Below are positions 16,981 through 24,077 of a stretch of DNA of 41,311 nucleotides, piece after piece. A program made the position numbers and the translations under genes. Below the pieces are notes generated by a model that did not search any database, was not told the origin of the DNA, and saw only the letters and a program-made list of their open reading frames with translations. How positions within the stretch are numbered: position 1 is the stretch's first letter; every line of letters starts with the position of its first letter. The stretch comes from Paenibacillus lautus NBRC 15380 (lineage in GTDB: Bacteria > Bacillota > Bacilli > Paenibacillales > Paenibacillaceae): contig NZ_BIMF01000033.1 of assembly GCF_004000945.1 (NCBI RefSeq), forward strand, positions 1-41,311, written 5' to 3'.

Positions 16981-17003
16981 CTGAAGGTCGTATATACCTT
17001 CAG
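16981..17003 (-). promoter_or_regulatory. Hairpin abutting the fin ribosome binding site
   Basis: An 8-bp perfect inverted repeat (CTGAAGGT, 7-nt loop, ACCTTCAG) whose 3' arm overlaps the first two bases of the AGGAGG of fin. It may limit ribosome access. There is no T-tract, so it is not a canonical terminator. The rest of 17004-17095 shows no gene. Confidence 0.6.
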
Positions 17004-17095
17004 TATGCCCGGATTTCCCTCGTTTAAGACTTCGATCTTCCGGTTCTTATGCCTTTGGAATCATCTCTCGAATACTTCCATCCTATGATGATTTT

Positions 17096-17659
17096 CTAGG
17101 ATTTGTTAAACTTCGCCATCGTCTGTTCAAAGGTATGATCCAGACTGAATTCCAGCGCGTCACAGGTCTCCTCCACCATGCTCTGCAGCTGTTCGCGTTC
17201 CTTCTTCGGAAAAGTGCCAAGCACATAATCCACAATGGCATAACCCGGCTCTGGCCTCGATATGCCCATACGGACGCGGTTGAAGCTCTGAGTCCCGGTA
17301 TGCTGAATAATGGATTTAATGCCATTATGTCCTCCGGCACTGCCCTGATATCGCAGGCGGATCTTACCGACGACGGTATCCAAATCATCATAGACCACAA
17401 TCATGTCCTCAAGACTCACTTTATAATAATCCATATAAGCACGTACGGCCTCGCCCGAAAGATTCATGAACGTCATCGGTTTGATCAGGACAGTTTTGGT
17501 GCCGCCAATCACTCCCTCGGCGATGACCGATTTGCATTTATTCTGATTGAACTTCATGCCGTGTCGCTCTGCCAGAGCATCCAGCGCCATGAACCCAACA
17601 TTATGGCGTGTCTTCTCATAATTTGAACCGGGGTTGCCCAGTCCGACAATCCATTTCAT
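17096..17659 (-). CDS. pth: Peptidyl-tRNA hydrolase
   Basis: 187 residues, typical for Pth. The N-terminal IVGLGNPGSNYEKTRHNVGF carries the catalytic histidine; YDDLDTVVGKIRLRYQGSAGGHNGIKSI supplies substrate-binding residues. It releases peptides from prematurely dropped peptidyl-tRNA. The start at 17659 matches family proteins, with AAAGGA 11 nt upstream. The longer reading frame adds 22 non-conserved residues. In B. subtilis the gene is also called spoVC. Confidence 0.97.
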   Translation of the reverse strand: MKWIVGLGNPGSNYEKTRHNVGFMALDALAERHGMKFNQNKCKSVIAEGVIGGTKTVLIKPMTFMNLSGEAVRAYMDYYKVSLEDMIVVYDDLDTVVGKIRLRYQGSAGGHNGIKSIIQHTGTQSFNRVRMGISRPEPGYAIVDYVLGTFPKKEREQLQSMVEETCDALEFSLDHTFEQTMAKFNKS

Positions 17660-17766
17660 CACAGGTTGATTCCTTTCACGATTTATACTTTCTTCTTTGC
17701 GCATTTCTGAGTACAATATGAACAAAACCTATCGGCGTTATGCCCTCATAAGAAGGTGAATCGGCA

Positions 17767-17967
17767 TTGAAAGCTTTCGAACAGAAGTTAACGCACCACA
17801 GCCATTTTCAATACCATATGAAGCATGGCATCCCTGTTCAAGTCTATGAACTGGGTTGTCACATAGACGTGGGTCTGATCACTGCAGTCGACGCCTATTT
17901 TGTCGAGCTTGAGGGGACGCTGTACAACCGGAATACCTTCACTTTCATCTCCAGGCCCGGATATTGA
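17767..17967 (+). CDS. Small conserved-looking protein of unknown function
   Basis: A 66-residue ORF on the plus strand inside an otherwise minus-strand region, divergent from pth and convergent with prs. It begins with TTG preceded by AAGGTGA at 8 nt. The N-terminal third is His-rich. Residues about 20-66 (VQVYELGCHIDVG, then VDAYFVELEGTLY and TFISRPGY) alternate hydrophobic and polar residues in a way that suggests a small beta-barrel such as an Sm/KOW-like fold; that is inference. It occupies the position of rplY/ctc in B. subtilis but shows no L25 resemblance. I do not recognise the family. A tyrosine codon is followed by TGA. Confidence 0.65.
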   Translation: MKAFEQKLTHHSHFQYHMKHGIPVQVYELGCHIDVGLITAVDAYFVELEGTLYNRNTFTFISRPGY

Positions 17968-18073
17968 CACATGCCTGTGCCGCATTAACAGGCTGAAATT
18001 ATGAAAACGTTTTCTTTCTGGCTCTTGGACCTGCTCTTGCCAAACCAAAGCAGCAAAGTCGCCATAGCCGACA

Positions 18074-18107
18074 AGGGTTACATCTCCTCATGAGGAGATG
18101 TAACCCT
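18074..18107. repeat. 34-bp perfect palindrome between convergent genes
   Basis: The two 17-nt arms (18074-18090 and 18091-18107) are exact reverse complements, without spacer. The core is CTCCTCATGAGGAG. It lies 17 nt after the prs stop. Neither strand has a T-tract directly after it, so if it terminates transcription for prs and the 17767 ORF it does so without the usual U-run. Confidence 0.9.
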
Positions 18108-18123
18108 GCCTTTACACGGTTTA

Positions 18124-19077
18124 TTATTCTATTTCAAACAATTTACTAATCGACAATTCCTCATGAACCCGGATGATGGCTTCACCCATTAACGGAGCAA
18201 CCGACAACACTGTCAGCTTGCTGCTAGGGTTCGGATTGGTGATCGGAATGGTGTCTGTCACAACAACTTCCTTCAGCGGGGAGTTTTCCAGTCGCTCATG
18301 GGCAGGGCCCGAGAGAACCGGATGTGTACAGCATGCGTAGACTTCCTTAACGCCGCCTTCCATCAACGCATTGGCACCCAGCACAATCGTACCGGCGGTA
18401 TCGATAATGTCATCGATCAGAATGGCGGTCTTGCCTTCGATATTCCCGATAATGTTCATGACTTCACTGACATTCGGCTCCGGGCGGCGTTTATCAATAA
18501 TCGCCAGCGGCGCATTCAGGAAATCAGCAAGCTTTCTCGCGCGAACCACACCGCCGTGATCCGGAGATACAACGACTGGGTTCTCGATCTGCTTTGAACG
18601 GAAATATTGGGCAAGAATCGGCACGCCGAGCAGATGATCCACCGGAATATCGAAAAATCCCTGAATCTGCATCGCATGCAGGTCCATCGTAATGACGCGA
18701 TGAGCTCCTGCTTTTTCGATCAGGTTCGCAACCAGCTTAGCGGTGATCGGATCCCGCGAACGCGCTTTGCGGTCTTGACGAGCATATCCGTAATACGGAA
18801 TAACCACGTTGATGCTCTTCGCAGATGCCCGCTTGAGCGCATCCACCATAACCAGCAGTTCCATCAGGTTATCATTCACCGGCAAACAAGTGGACTGCAC
18901 AATATAAACATGGCAGCCCCGCACGCTCTCGGAGAGCTTTACTTGAATCTCGCCGTCGCTAAAGCTGGTTGTATGCGATTCCCCCATCGGAATGCCGATA
19001 TAATCGGCAATTTGATGGGCAAGTTTAGGATTGGAATTACACGTGAATATTTTTAATTTAGAATCAAGATAAGTCAT
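18124..19077 (-). CDS. prs: Ribose-phosphate pyrophosphokinase
   Basis: 317 residues, the same length as B. subtilis Prs. PRPP-binding motif ILIDDIIDTAGTI at about 215-227, catalytic DHGGVVRARK region and VDALKRASAKSINVVIPYYGYARQDRK are visible. It makes PRPP from ribose-5-phosphate and ATP for purine, pyrimidine, histidine and tryptophan synthesis. GGAGGG lies 10 nt before the ATG at 19077; the longer frame adds 16 unconserved residues. It follows glmU by 82 bp, probably co-transcribed. Confidence 0.98.
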   Translation of the reverse strand: MTYLDSKLKIFTCNSNPKLAHQIADYIGIPMGESHTTSFSDGEIQVKLSESVRGCHVYIVQSTCLPVNDNLMELLVMVDALKRASAKSINVVIPYYGYARQDRKARSRDPITAKLVANLIEKAGAHRVITMDLHAMQIQGFFDIPVDHLLGVPILAQYFRSKQIENPVVVSPDHGGVVRARKLADFLNAPLAIIDKRRPEPNVSEVMNIIGNIEGKTAILIDDIIDTAGTIVLGANALMEGGVKEVYACCTHPVLSGPAHERLENSPLKEVVVTDTIPITNPNPSSKLTVLSVAPLMGEAIIRVHEELSISKLFEIE

Positions 19078-19159
19078 AGAATAAAAACCCTCCGTGCTGG
19101 TTCGTTGAATTAGGTATCCGATCACCGCTTCATATCTTGGTTAAAGGAAGCAGGGATAA

Positions 19160-20554
19160 TTACGAATTCTTGTTCTTCTTGGCGATGGCGCGTGCCCGGA
19201 TCTTCTCTGCATACCCTGGCTTGTTCTCCTGACGCTGTCTGGCGATGGCCAAATCATTGTCCGAAACGGAATGCGTAATGGTAGAGCCTGCAACAATGAA
19301 TGCGCCCTTGCCCACCTTCACCGGTGCAATCAAATTCACATTACTGCCGATAAATGCATCATCTTCAATTTCGGTAATGGACTTATTATAACCATCATAG
19401 TTGACTGTAATCGCACCACAGCCGATATTAACGTTTTTGCCGACTTTGGCATCACCAACATAACTGAGATGGGATACTTTAGAGCCGTTATCAATCGTGG
19501 CGTTCTTCACTTCGACGAAGTCGCCCACCTTTACATCATCCCCCAGCTTGGCGCCTGGACGAAGATAAGCAAACGGTCCTACCGAGGTCCGAGAGCCGAC
19601 TTCAGCGCTGCTGAGCACCGAATGTTTGACGCTGGCACCATCCGCGATAACGGAGTCCTCGATATCGGTATCCGGTCCGATCACGCAATCTTCACCGATC
19701 ACCGTGTTCCCTTTCAGGACGGTACCGGGATAGAGCACCGTATCTGAACCAATCTTAACATCGGCTCCGATATAGGTTGAAGCCGGGTCAATGATCGTAA
19801 CACCGTTCAACATGTGCGTGCGGTTGATACGCTCTCTCATGAAGCCTTCGGCTTCGGACAGCGCCAGGCGGTCGTTGACGCCAATCGATTCCGCGTAATC
19901 ATCCGTCTGATAAGCAAGCACGGTCTCGCCGGCTTGTTTCAGAATACCGATGCAATCGGTCAGGTAATATTCCTGCTGCGCATTCTGGTTGGTTACATTG
20001 TCCAGTGCAGCGAATAGCTTTTTATTGTCAAAACAATAGGTACCGGTATTAATTTCAGTGACTGCGTCCTCTTCCGGACTGCAATCTTTCTGCTCAACAA
20101 TCCGAAGTGCGCTGCCATCCTCGCCTCGAATGACCCGGCCGTAGCCTTTCGGGTTATCCATATGCGCGGTAAGCACCGTAGCGGCAGCATTGTTGCTTTC
20201 ATGAAGCTTCAAAAGATTTTCCAGTGTCTCGGACGTCACCAGCGGAGTATCCCCGCAAATGACAATCGTGGATCCTTCTTCGCCGCCAAGTAATTCCTTG
20301 GCTTGCTTCACAGCGTGACCCGTTCCGAGCTGCTGCTCCTGCAGTACATACTCGGCTGCGTCTTGCAGATAGGTGCGAACCGCTTCCGCGCCGTGGCCTA
20401 CGACCACAACACTCCGTTCACAGTTTACCTGCTGTACGGTTTGTAATACATGTCCGACCATCGGCTTGCCACAAACAGGATGCAGCACTTTATATAGTTT
20501 GGATTTCATACGTTTGCCCTGCCCAGCGGCGAGCACAATAGCAAATCTTTTCAA
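19160..20554 (-). CDS. glmU: Bifunctional GlmU uridyltransferase/acetyltransferase
   Basis: 464 residues. The N-terminal nucleotidyltransferase carries LAAGQGKRMKS and the C-terminal half is a left-handed beta-helix of hexapeptide repeats with the acetyltransferase active-site region (LRPGAKLGDDVKVGDFVEVKN, HLSYVGDAKVG). It makes UDP-GlcNAc for cell wall synthesis. The start is TTG at 20554, 8 nt after GGAGG. An ATG seven bases upstream is out of frame and would give a short product. Confidence 0.97.
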   Translation of the reverse strand: MKRFAIVLAAGQGKRMKSKLYKVLHPVCGKPMVGHVLQTVQQVNCERSVVVVGHGAEAVRTYLQDAAEYVLQEQQLGTGHAVKQAKELLGGEEGSTIVICGDTPLVTSETLENLLKLHESNNAAATVLTAHMDNPKGYGRVIRGEDGSALRIVEQKDCSPEEDAVTEINTGTYCFDNKKLFAALDNVTNQNAQQEYYLTDCIGILKQAGETVLAYQTDDYAESIGVNDRLALSEAEGFMRERINRTHMLNGVTIIDPASTYIGADVKIGSDTVLYPGTVLKGNTVIGEDCVIGPDTDIEDSVIADGASVKHSVLSSAEVGSRTSVGPFAYLRPGAKLGDDVKVGDFVEVKNATIDNGSKVSHLSYVGDAKVGKNVNIGCGAITVNYDGYNKSITEIEDDAFIGSNVNLIAPVKVGKGAFIVAGSTITHSVSDNDLAIARQRQENKPGYAEKIRARAIAKKNKNS

Positions 20555-20603
20555 GGGCCATGCCTCCTCCTCTTGAACTCACTACTGAATATATATCATT
20601 CTA

Positions 20604-20643
20604 CAAAAAAAGAAAAGAGAGCCACAGGTATGGCTCTCTTTTC
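20604..20643 (-). terminator. Intrinsic terminator of spoVG
   Basis: An 11-bp stem AAAAGAGAGCC/GGCTCTCTTTT (20632-20642 with 20613-20623) followed on the minus strand by a T-rich tail. It separates spoVG from glmU. The stem could also end transcription on the plus strand, but nothing is encoded there. Confidence 0.9.
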
Positions 20644-20664
20644 CTTGAACCCCAATTGTAAATC

Positions 20665-20949
20665 TTAAGCGCCTTCTTCAATCACTTCTTCTTCAGTAGC
20701 CGCTCGCTCATACTCGGCCAATACAGCCGATTGAATTTTCTCGCGAGTACCGGAAGAAATGGGATGGGCAATGTCGCGGAATTCTCCATCAGGAGTGCGT
20801 TTGCTCGGCATTGCAACAAACATTCCATTGTTTCCGTCGATGACGCGAATGTCGTGAACGACAAATTCATTATCGATGGTAATGGATGCGATTGCCTTCA
20901 TTCTCCCCTCAGAGTTAACACGGCGGAGTCTGACATCCGTAATTTGCAT
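20665..20949 (-). CDS. spoVG: Septation/sporulation regulator SpoVG
   Basis: 94 residues with the conserved MQITDVRLRRVNSEGRMKAIASITIDNEFVVHDIRVIDG and the MPSKRTPDGEFRDIAHPI signature. It is a site-specific nucleic-acid-binding regulator affecting septation, sporulation and cell-envelope genes. It is transcribed from a sigma-H promoter at 20988-21017, with a GGTGGTG ribosome binding site. Unlike B. subtilis, no ridA/yabJ lies between purR and spoVG. Confidence 0.98.
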   Translation of the reverse strand: MQITDVRLRRVNSEGRMKAIASITIDNEFVVHDIRVIDGNNGMFVAMPSKRTPDGEFRDIAHPISSGTREKIQSAVLAEYERAATEEEVIEEGA

Positions 20950-20987
20950 ATGTGTTCACCACCTTTTTCCATCAGAGACTTGGTGTA

Positions 20988-21017
20988 TAATTCCACACAG
21001 CAAACCAGAAATCCTTC
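20988..21017 (-). promoter_or_regulatory. Sigma-H promoter of spoVG
   Basis: The -35 GAAGGATTT (21009-21017) and -10 GTGGAATTA (20988-20996), 12 bp apart, match RNAGGAWWW and RNNGAATWW completely. The sequence upstream (21018-21062) is A/T-rich like the AbrB-binding region of the B. subtilis promoter. A perfect 0A box (TGTCGAA on the minus strand) lies at 21073-21079. Confidence 0.88.
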
Positions 21018-21135
21018 TTTTTTCTAATACAAAATGTCCTAAAAACAGGAATTTTTTTTAGAATGTGATATTTTCGACAGACTTCGGGCTAATTCGAATG
21101 AAAACGCTATTATATCGACAAATATCGCGACTCTA

Positions 21136-21960
21136 TTATTCGAAATAATTACCAGGGTTGACGGTAATTCTCTTCGTTTTGGAGTCCACATCGCTTAAGA
21201 TGGCCAGTGAAATATAGTCCTCCAGAAGTCTTTCCTCGGTTTCCACCGCTCCCGACTCCACCAGCACACCGACACCTGCGACTTCGGCATTAAATTCACC
21301 CAGCAGATCGACCATTCCTTGAATGGTACCACCTGCCTTCATGAAATCATCCACAATCAGCACGCGGGAGCGCTCCTTGAGCGCCCGGCGGGATAATGAC
21401 ATGGTATGGATGCTCTTGTGTGAGCCCGATACATAATTGATGCTTACGGCCGATCCTTCCGTCACTTGATGGTCCCGGCGAACTAGTACGACCGGCAGGT
21501 TCAATTGCGCCGCTGTCGCATAGGCCAGCGGAATTCCTTTGGTTTCCACGGTCATGACCACATCGATATCCCGGTCAGAGAATGCCGTGGCAATGATCTT
21601 GCCCGCCTCGTTCATCAGCGAAGGTTGTCCGAGCAGATCAGACATATACAAATAACCGCCCGGCAGAATCCGATCCGATTGCTGAAGCTGCTGGCACAGC
21701 TCCTCCGCAAACCGCAAGGCATGATCTTTGCGCAGCTTCGGAATGTATCTGACTCCTCCCGCTGCGCCGGCCAGCGTCTGAAGCTCTCCGAGTCCCTCGC
21801 TCTCGAACACGTCCTTAATGATCGCCAAATCCTCACTGATGGATGACTTGGCTGCTCCATATCGCTCGGCGAACGTTGTCAGCGGAATCAGCTTATGCGG
21901 TTTAGATAGTAAATATTGGGTCATATCGACCAATCGTTCGCTTCGTTTTAATTTTTTCAC
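21136..21960 (-). CDS. purR: Pur operon repressor PurR
   Basis: 274 residues: an N-terminal winged helix (residues about 1-75, KKLKRSERLVDMTQYLL) fused to a phosphoribosyltransferase-like domain with PRPP motif VLIVDDFMKAGGTI at about 200-213. It binds PurBox DNA as a dimer and is released by PRPP, so its position near prs is notable. The start is GTG with GAGGAA 6 nt upstream. Confidence 0.97.
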   Translation of the reverse strand: MKKLKRSERLVDMTQYLLSKPHKLIPLTTFAERYGAAKSSISEDLAIIKDVFESEGLGELQTLAGAAGGVRYIPKLRKDHALRFAEELCQQLQQSDRILPGGYLYMSDLLGQPSLMNEAGKIIATAFSDRDIDVVMTVETKGIPLAYATAAQLNLPVVLVRRDHQVTEGSAVSINYVSGSHKSIHTMSLSRRALKERSRVLIVDDFMKAGGTIQGMVDLLGEFNAEVAGVGVLVESGAVETEERLLEDYISLAILSDVDSKTKRITVNPGNYFE

Positions 21961-21996
21961 CTAGGGTTCCTCGCTAAATCCGAATATTATATGTTA

Positions 21997-22026
21997 AATA
22001 TAACACCTTTGTACGTATTTATACAA
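21997..22026 (-). promoter_or_regulatory. Possible sigma-A promoter of purR
   Basis: TTGTAT (22021-22026), 18 bp, TATATT (21997-22002) on the minus strand. The -10 matches five of six; the -35 is moderate. No clear PurBox is visible. Confidence 0.4.
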
Positions 22027-22069
22027 CTTTGTTTGAAATTCGACCCCGAATTGTCAAACATAACCGTTT

Positions 22070-22924
22070 CTAAGTCAGCAGGCGAACGGCATATACTTCC
22101 TTGCAGAATCCCCGCAGGCCGTTATAAATCCGGGCTACTTTGGATTCCTTGAAGACCAGACCGAAGACGGTAGGGCCGCTTCCGGACATGAGCGCACCGT
22201 CAGCTCCCAATTTCAGCATTCCTTCCTTCAGCTGCTGAACTTCCGGGTGCATCTTCAAGGTAACCTCCTCCAGCACGTTACCCAGCGATTGGCACATCTG
22301 CTGGAAGCTTCCTTGCGTGAGCGCCTCTACCATGCGCTCTGCCGATGGATGGCGCTGAATTTGCTCGCTTCGCAAACGGCCGTACACTTCCGCCGTCGAC
22401 ACATTGATCGGCGGCTTCGCCACGATCACCCAGCACTGCGGCGGGTTCGGGATCGGCGTGAGTATCTCGCCGCGCCCCGTAGCCAGTGCGGTGCCGCCCG
22501 TTACGCAGAACGGCACATCCGAGCCAAGCTCTGCGCCGAGTGCGAGCAGCTCCTGCTGGGGAATGCCCAGTCCCCAGAGGCGGTTCAAGCCTCGCAGTGT
22601 TGCCGCTGCATCACTGCTGCCTCCTGCGAGTCCCGCGGCAACGGGGATTTTTTTGTCCAGGTGAATATGCACACCCTTTTTCACGTCGTAGCGCTCTTTG
22701 ATTAGTCTTGCTGCCTGAAAGGCCAAATTCTTCTCATCCAGCGGTATGTACCCTGCCTGTGAGGTGATGATGATGGTGTCCCGCTTCTGTTCGGACATTT
22801 CGAGCCGATCGGCGAGGTCGATCATCGTCATGACCATCTCTACCTCATGGAAGCCGTCAGGACGTTTATGAAGTACATCCAGCATCAAATTGATTTTGGC
22901 CGGTGCTTTTTCGTATATTTTCAA
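22070..22924 (-). CDS. ispE: 4-diphosphocytidyl-2-C-methyl-D-erythritol kinase IspE
   Basis: 284 residues, a GHMP kinase. The N-terminal KAPAKINLMLDV and ATP loop PVAAGLAGGSSDAAATLRGLN (about 92-112) and C-terminal LMSGSGPTVFGL are diagnostic. It phosphorylates CDP-ME in the MEP isoprenoid pathway. Start TTG at 22924 with AGGTG 7 nt upstream. The middle of the gene (about 22470-22640) is GC-rich. Confidence 0.97.
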   Translation of the reverse strand: MKIYEKAPAKINLMLDVLHKRPDGFHEVEMVMTMIDLADRLEMSEQKRDTIIITSQAGYIPLDEKNLAFQAARLIKERYDVKKGVHIHLDKKIPVAAGLAGGSSDAAATLRGLNRLWGLGIPQQELLALGAELGSDVPFCVTGGTALATGRGEILTPIPNPPQCWVIVAKPPINVSTAEVYGRLRSEQIQRHPSAERMVEALTQGSFQQMCQSLGNVLEEVTLKMHPEVQQLKEGMLKLGADGALMSGSGPTVFGLVFKESKVARIYNGLRGFCKEVYAVRLLT

Positions 22925-23043
22925 GAACGTTCACCTATCCTTAGCTTTTCCCATATGCTTGAACTTAACATATTCGAGGAAAAACATCTAATGCCTCTAT
23001 ATTAACAAACTCAGGCTTTGAAGTCATGGGACCGTTTGATGGG

Positions 23044-23083
23044 GGTAAACAAACAGGGGCTTCCACTTAACCGGAAGCCCCTG
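23044..23083 (-). terminator. Intrinsic terminator of sspF
   Basis: An 11-bp perfect stem CAGGGGCTTCC/GGAAGCCCCTG (23073-23083 with 23054-23064) followed on the minus strand by TTTGTTT. It lies 20 nt after the sspF stop. Confidence 0.92.
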
Positions 23084-23102
23084 CCGCGTTATGGTCTTTC
23101 TG

Positions 23103-23285
23103 TTACAGATCGGATTTGCGGGCTGCCCGCTCGGCGAGCTCAATCGCCCGTTTTACCATGTTGCCGGCATCCTTGGCCTTAATGCCTCCCCAGCCTTCTT
23201 TTTCCACGGTATCGTAGAATCCCAATTCCTTAGCCAATTCGGTCTTCAATTGATCGGACATGATGCTTCGTCTTCTCCTGCTCAT
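23103..23285 (-). CDS. sspF: Small acid-soluble spore protein, SspF type
   Basis: A 60-residue SASP-like protein. The N-terminal MSRRRRSIMSDQLKTELAKE, GFYDTVEKEGWGGIKAKDAGNMVKRAIELAE matches the SspF family, found in the spore core; it lies next to veg as in B. subtilis. ATG at 23285 lies 8 nt after AAGGAGG; the preceding in-frame TTG is less likely. Transcription from a sigma-G promoter at 23416-23445 would give a leader of about 120 nt. Confidence 0.93.
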   Translation of the reverse strand: MSRRRRSIMSDQLKTELAKELGFYDTVEKEGWGGIKAKDAGNMVKRAIELAERAARKSDL

Positions 23286-23415
23286 CAATCCCGCCTCCTT
23301 GGAAAATGTATTGAGTATGGCATGAACAGCATCCGGCGCGATGCAGTGGCTTTTTATGAACCCTGCAAGCTTAACCTCCGCATATGGAACGGATGAAGAA
23401 GCCTTCGCGCAGCAT

Positions 23416-23445
23416 TAGTATGTGTTCAACCCCCTCTTGTCATTC
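23416..23445 (-). promoter_or_regulatory. Sigma-G promoter of sspF
   Basis: GAATG (23441-23445), 18 bp, CATACTA (23416-23422): both elements fit GHATR and CATNHTA completely. It lies about 120 nt upstream of the sspF start, leaving a long leader with no convincing ORF. Confidence 0.7.
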
Positions 23446-23462
23446 CCCCCGGATCGATGGCA

Positions 23463-23496
23463 ACAAAAAACAGCCTCCCTGTAAGTGGAGACTGCT
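23463..23496 (-). terminator. Intrinsic terminator of veg
   Basis: Stem CAGTCTCC/GGAGGCTG (23487-23494 with 23471-23478) followed by TTTTTTGTTG on the minus strand. It lies 18 nt after the veg stop. Confidence 0.85.
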
Positions 23497-23512
23497 CTCT
23501 CATGACATATCG

Positions 23513-23788
23513 TTATGACTTGATATAGGTGATTCGCATCTCGTTGTCATCACCGGTTACCATGATTTCCACGGTTTCGGTCAGAATATCGGCATAACTG
23601 TAGGACACACGTTTAAAAGTTTGCTGGTCTTGATCCAGCTTCACAATGAAAACAGAAGGGTACGTTTCTTCCAAAACACCAGTACGCTCGACGGTCTTCC
23701 GACGGCCACCGTTAGCCCGAAGCGTAATTTTTTGCCCTAAATGGGCATCGAGACTGCGTTTGATTTCCAACAGCGCGTTTTTAGCCAT
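23513..23788 (-). CDS. veg: Veg family protein
   Basis: 91 residues: MAKNALLEIKRSLDAHLGQKI, then ANGGRRKTVERTGVLEETYPSVFIVKLDQD, typical of Veg, a small beta-rich protein. B. subtilis Veg stimulates biofilm matrix genes. AAAGAGGTGG precedes the ATG at 23788; the longer frame adds 12 unconserved residues. Two tandem near-ideal sigma-A promoters lie upstream, in line with the known strength of veg transcription. Confidence 0.96.
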   Translation of the reverse strand: MAKNALLEIKRSLDAHLGQKITLRANGGRRKTVERTGVLEETYPSVFIVKLDQDQQTFKRVSYSYADILTETVEIMVTGDDNEMRITYIKS

Positions 23789-23815
23789 TGTCGACGACCA
23801 CCTCTTTCCTTGTCC

Positions 23816-23844
23816 ATTATACAAAAGATTCAGTCATTTGTCAA
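23816..23844 (-). promoter_or_regulatory. veg promoter P1, full-consensus sigma-A
   Basis: TTGACA (23839-23844), exactly 17 bp, TATAAT (23816-23821) on the minus strand. Both hexamers and spacing are ideal. Confidence 0.92.
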
Positions 23845-23857
23845 TTCAAAAACATTA

Positions 23858-23887
23858 ATTATATCAGCATCAAAAATATATTGTCAA
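23858..23887 (-). promoter_or_regulatory. veg promoter P2, sigma-A with A-tract upstream
   Basis: TTGACA (23882-23887), 18 bp, TATAAT (23858-23863). Directly upstream is GTCAAAAAAAATAC (23889-23902), placed like an UP element. The same 14-mer recurs at about 23957-23970. Confidence 0.85.
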
Positions 23888-23988
23888 CGTATTTTTTTTG
23901 ACCCTGTATTTCTCGTGTGCATTTGCTTTAATATGCGCTAAATTGACAAGCTTTATGTATTTTTTTTGACAACTTTCTTAAAGAATTG

Positions 23989-24022
23989 AAACAAAAAATA
24001 AAAAACCCCAGCTTGTGGGGTT
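23989..24022 (-). terminator. Intrinsic terminator of yabG
   Basis: Stem AACCCCA/TGGGGTT (24016-24022 with 24004-24010) followed by a T-rich tract on the minus strand. Confidence 0.88.
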
Positions 24023-24077
24023 CTTCTCGGGTCTTTCTCCAATGGCCGATACGCCACCTTCAGAACACAGTACGGAC

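Noticed and set aside
17788..18048. 86-codon minus-strand ORF opposite the small plus-strand gene
   Set aside because: No ribosome site, and its stop-free run mirrors the plus ORF; the plus frame has a better start and a folded-looking sequence.
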